Of a stretch of DNA of 30,507 nucleotides, positions 29,749 to 30,507 are shown one piece after another. The translations under genes were made by a program, and so were the position numbers. Numbering within the stretch: the stretch's first letter is position 1; every line of letters starts with the position of its first letter. A model generated the notes under the pieces. It saw nothing but the letters and a program-made list of their open reading frames with translations. It was not told the DNA's origin and did no database searches. The DNA comes from a virus, in IMG/VR virus record IMGVR_UViG_3300042868_003317, positions 1 to 30,507 of that record; one strand, given 5' to 3'.

Positions 29749-30242
29749 AAAAAAATACAAGTATGGTAACAGTCTGCAAAATTAGATTTTAGCATATCGC
29801 TAGCTATTTCATTATGCGGAGTTTCTCCATACTTAGAAACATATTTTAATCCTGTCCAGTGTCTTCTAACTCGTAGGGCCATAGAGGCCAGTACTAAATG
29901 CATATTACCTATTAGGCCTCCGTCTGCTGCCATAAAACTAGTAATATCTACATACTGCCCGTAAGTTATTTTAAAAGCGTCTAGGCTCATCTGGTAGCTT
30001 TTACCGTTTGCCTTAATAACTCTTTTAACCTTACCCTGTATTTTACCGTCGTGTAAAAACTGTAAAGAAGCTTTAAGCTCTTTAAATTTTTCTATAGACA
30101 GGTTATCTACCTCTTTCTCTGTTAATTCATTTACTATAGATATGAGCTTTACCTCTTTATCTAGATCGTTAATCGTATCGTCTGATATGATACCGTAAAT
30201 TAGCTGGTACTCTTCTATGGTTATATTATTCCAGTCCTTCAT
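29580..30242 (-). CDS. Tail assembly chaperone (G-like), zero frame
   Basis: 220 residues, MKDWNNITIEEYQLIYGIIS..., largely helical, with IDDTINDLDKEVKLISIVNE-type segments near the start. Codons 163-165 (ATT TTT TTT) run over nine T, where ribosomes can slip to the -1 frame to make a longer product. Without slipping, translation continues 55 codons to a stop at 29580. A G/GT pair is the hallmark of long-tailed phages and acts with the tape measure protein. It is the first gene of the tail operon, with the leader TTATATTTAATAATATG, a hairpin terminator and a promoter upstream. Confidence 0.7.
   Translation of the reverse strand: MKDWNNITIEEYQLIYGIISDDTINDLDKEVKLISIVNELTEKEVDNLSIEKFKELKASLQFLHDGKIQGKVKRVIKANGKSYQMSLDAFKITYGQYVDITSFMAADGGLIGNMHLVLASMALRVRRHWTGLKYVSKYGETPHNEIASDMLKSNFADCYHTCIFFCKLINDLIKVTGAYSVREILKEKRITKAKLREIIKASRDAGAGFIMPSLSEDTKL
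29747..29756 (-). other. Slippery site for -1 frameshift
   Basis: The minus strand reads A followed by nine T and G (plus: C, nine A at 29747-29755, T). The zero frame is ATT TTT TTT TGC, so the heptamer T TTT TTT fits the X XXY YYZ rule and permits re-pairing in the -1 frame (TAT TTT TTT TTG). I saw no clear stimulatory hairpin downstream. Confidence 0.65.
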
Positions 30243-30262
30243 ATTATTAAATATAAGTAAAT

Positions 30263-30292
30263 AAAAAAAAGGGCATACCCTTAGATATGCCC
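30263..30292 (-). terminator. Intrinsic terminator before the tail operon
   Basis: Read leftward: GGGCATA, an 8-base loop, TATGCCC and then eight T (plus-strand A at 30263-30270). It is a perfect 7-bp stem. It ends transcription of the packaging operon, but it also lies 34 bases downstream of a promoter -7 box (30326) and 20 bases before the tail-chaperone ATG (30242), so it may attenuate that transcript. Confidence 0.88.
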
Positions 30293-30325
30293 ATTTGCAA
30301 AAATCAAAACTTTACTATTCACATT

Positions 30326-30357
30326 CAAATATACTATTTATTTTTTAAATTCCAAAA
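30326..30357 (-). promoter_or_regulatory. Strong Bacteroidota-type promoter for the structural operon
   Basis: On the minus strand TTTTG (30357-30353), 19 bases, TATATTTG (30333-30326) is an essentially perfect match to TTTG-N19-TAnnTTTG. It overlaps the end of the 79-aa gene. Initiation near 30320 would give a leader of about 30 bases before the hairpin at 30271-30292. Confidence 0.7.
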
Positions 30358-30507
30358 TCCAGGCCAGGTCCTCATTTGTCATAAATCCGCTGGAGTCGTT
30401 ATCCTTCCTAAATTTTTTCCAGTCCCCAGATACCGTAATATTACCTACTGTATCTATATAGTCCTTTATATATTGCTTAAATGTTTCTGGATCTTTTTTA
30501 GCTATCT
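30338..30507 (-). CDS. 79-aa hypothetical protein, 3' part across the junction
   Basis: The C-terminal part of the gene whose start lies at 228 in the left copy. The frame continues through 30350 into codons TTT AAA AAA and a TAA at 30338-30340, giving 79 residues in all. The 5' end lies beyond the window end because the sequence is cut at 30507. The residues present in both copies are identical despite the base difference at 30476. See the entry at 1-228 for properties. The -33 box of the tail-operon promoter lies inside its last codons. Confidence 0.8.
   Translation of the reverse strand, partial: IAKKDPETFKQYIKDYIDTVGNITVSGDWKKFRKDNDSSGFMTNEDLAWILEFKK
30350..30507. repeat. Terminal overlap, right copy
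   Basis: Repeats 1-158 with one substitution (C at 30476 against T at 127). Removing one copy gives a 30349-bp circular unit. Confidence 0.95.

Noticed and set aside
29452-29760. Independent 102-aa gene starting at TTG 29760
   Set aside because: TTG starts are not otherwise used here and the codon abuts the nine-T run; translation by frameshift from the upstream gene explains it better.
1-30507. Lysogeny genes, tRNAs, insertion sequences, attachment site
   Set aside because: I looked for integrase, repressor, transposase, cloverleaf sequences and direct-repeat att sites and saw none that I could support.

Overview
The window is one complete, tailed double-stranded DNA phage genome of about 30.35 kb, cut open at an arbitrary point. 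Bases 1-158 recur at 30350-30507 with a single silent difference, and a 79-codon gene reads through the junction, so the unit is circular or circularly permuted (30349 bp). The host is most likely a member of the Bacteroidota. The DNA is AT-rich, there are essentially no Shine-Dalgarno sequences and starts are preceded by A/T tracts. Promoters fit the TTTG-N19-21-TAnnTTTG pattern, and the XkdF-type protease, the DUF5664 protein, the Lin1244/DUF4373-type initiator and the baseplate proteins are of kinds typical of Bacteroidota siphophages. A 690-residue tape measure protein and a tail-chaperone frameshift indicate a long-tailed siphovirus. I see no integrase, repressor, DNA polymerase, tRNA or CRISPR.

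Nearly everything is transcribed leftward (minus strand). In that direction the order is as follows. (1) 30242 to 20316, tail then head: tail chaperone pair with a -1 frameshift, HK97 gp10-like neck protein, two baseplate/tail proteins, tape measure, XkdF-like protease, scaffold, major capsid protein, and a probable tail-tube protein. (2) 20268-19672: a bidirectional terminator, two small genes that are the only ones on the plus strand, and a 231-bp control region with iteron-like repeats. (3) 19671 to 13028: fibre-associated proteins, tail fibre, portal with a C-terminal extension, connector and neck proteins. (4) 12964 to 10523: DEDD exonuclease, DUF5664 protein, then a lysis cassette (M15 endolysin, holin-like protein, single-polypeptide spanin) ended by a strong terminator. 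(5) 10317 to 8095: small proteins, Erf annealase and a DUF736-like protein with an SSB-style tail. (6) 8049 to 5776: DnaA-domain-IV-like protein, replication initiator with iterons inside its gene, DnaB/RecA-fold helicase. (7) 5773 to 265 and across the junction: VRR-NUC nuclease, sigma-like factor, ParB-like and HNH proteins, small and large terminase, a PD-(D/E)XK-like protein and a 79-residue protein, ended by a terminator at 30263-30292.

Replication probably starts at repeats bound by the phage initiator and uses the phage helicase with a host polymerase. Erf and the SSB-like protein would form concatemers, and HNH, TerS and TerL would package them. The most interesting signal is that the ~120-bp iteron tract inside the initiator gene (6996-7117) has a diverged second copy in the noncoding control region at 19707-19810. 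Other points of note are the promoter followed at once by a terminator ahead of the structural operon, twin hairpins with a compensatory end pair at 8068 and 10056, the tail-chaperone slippery run of nine T, the u-spanin candidate, and the switch in codon use in the capsid gene.
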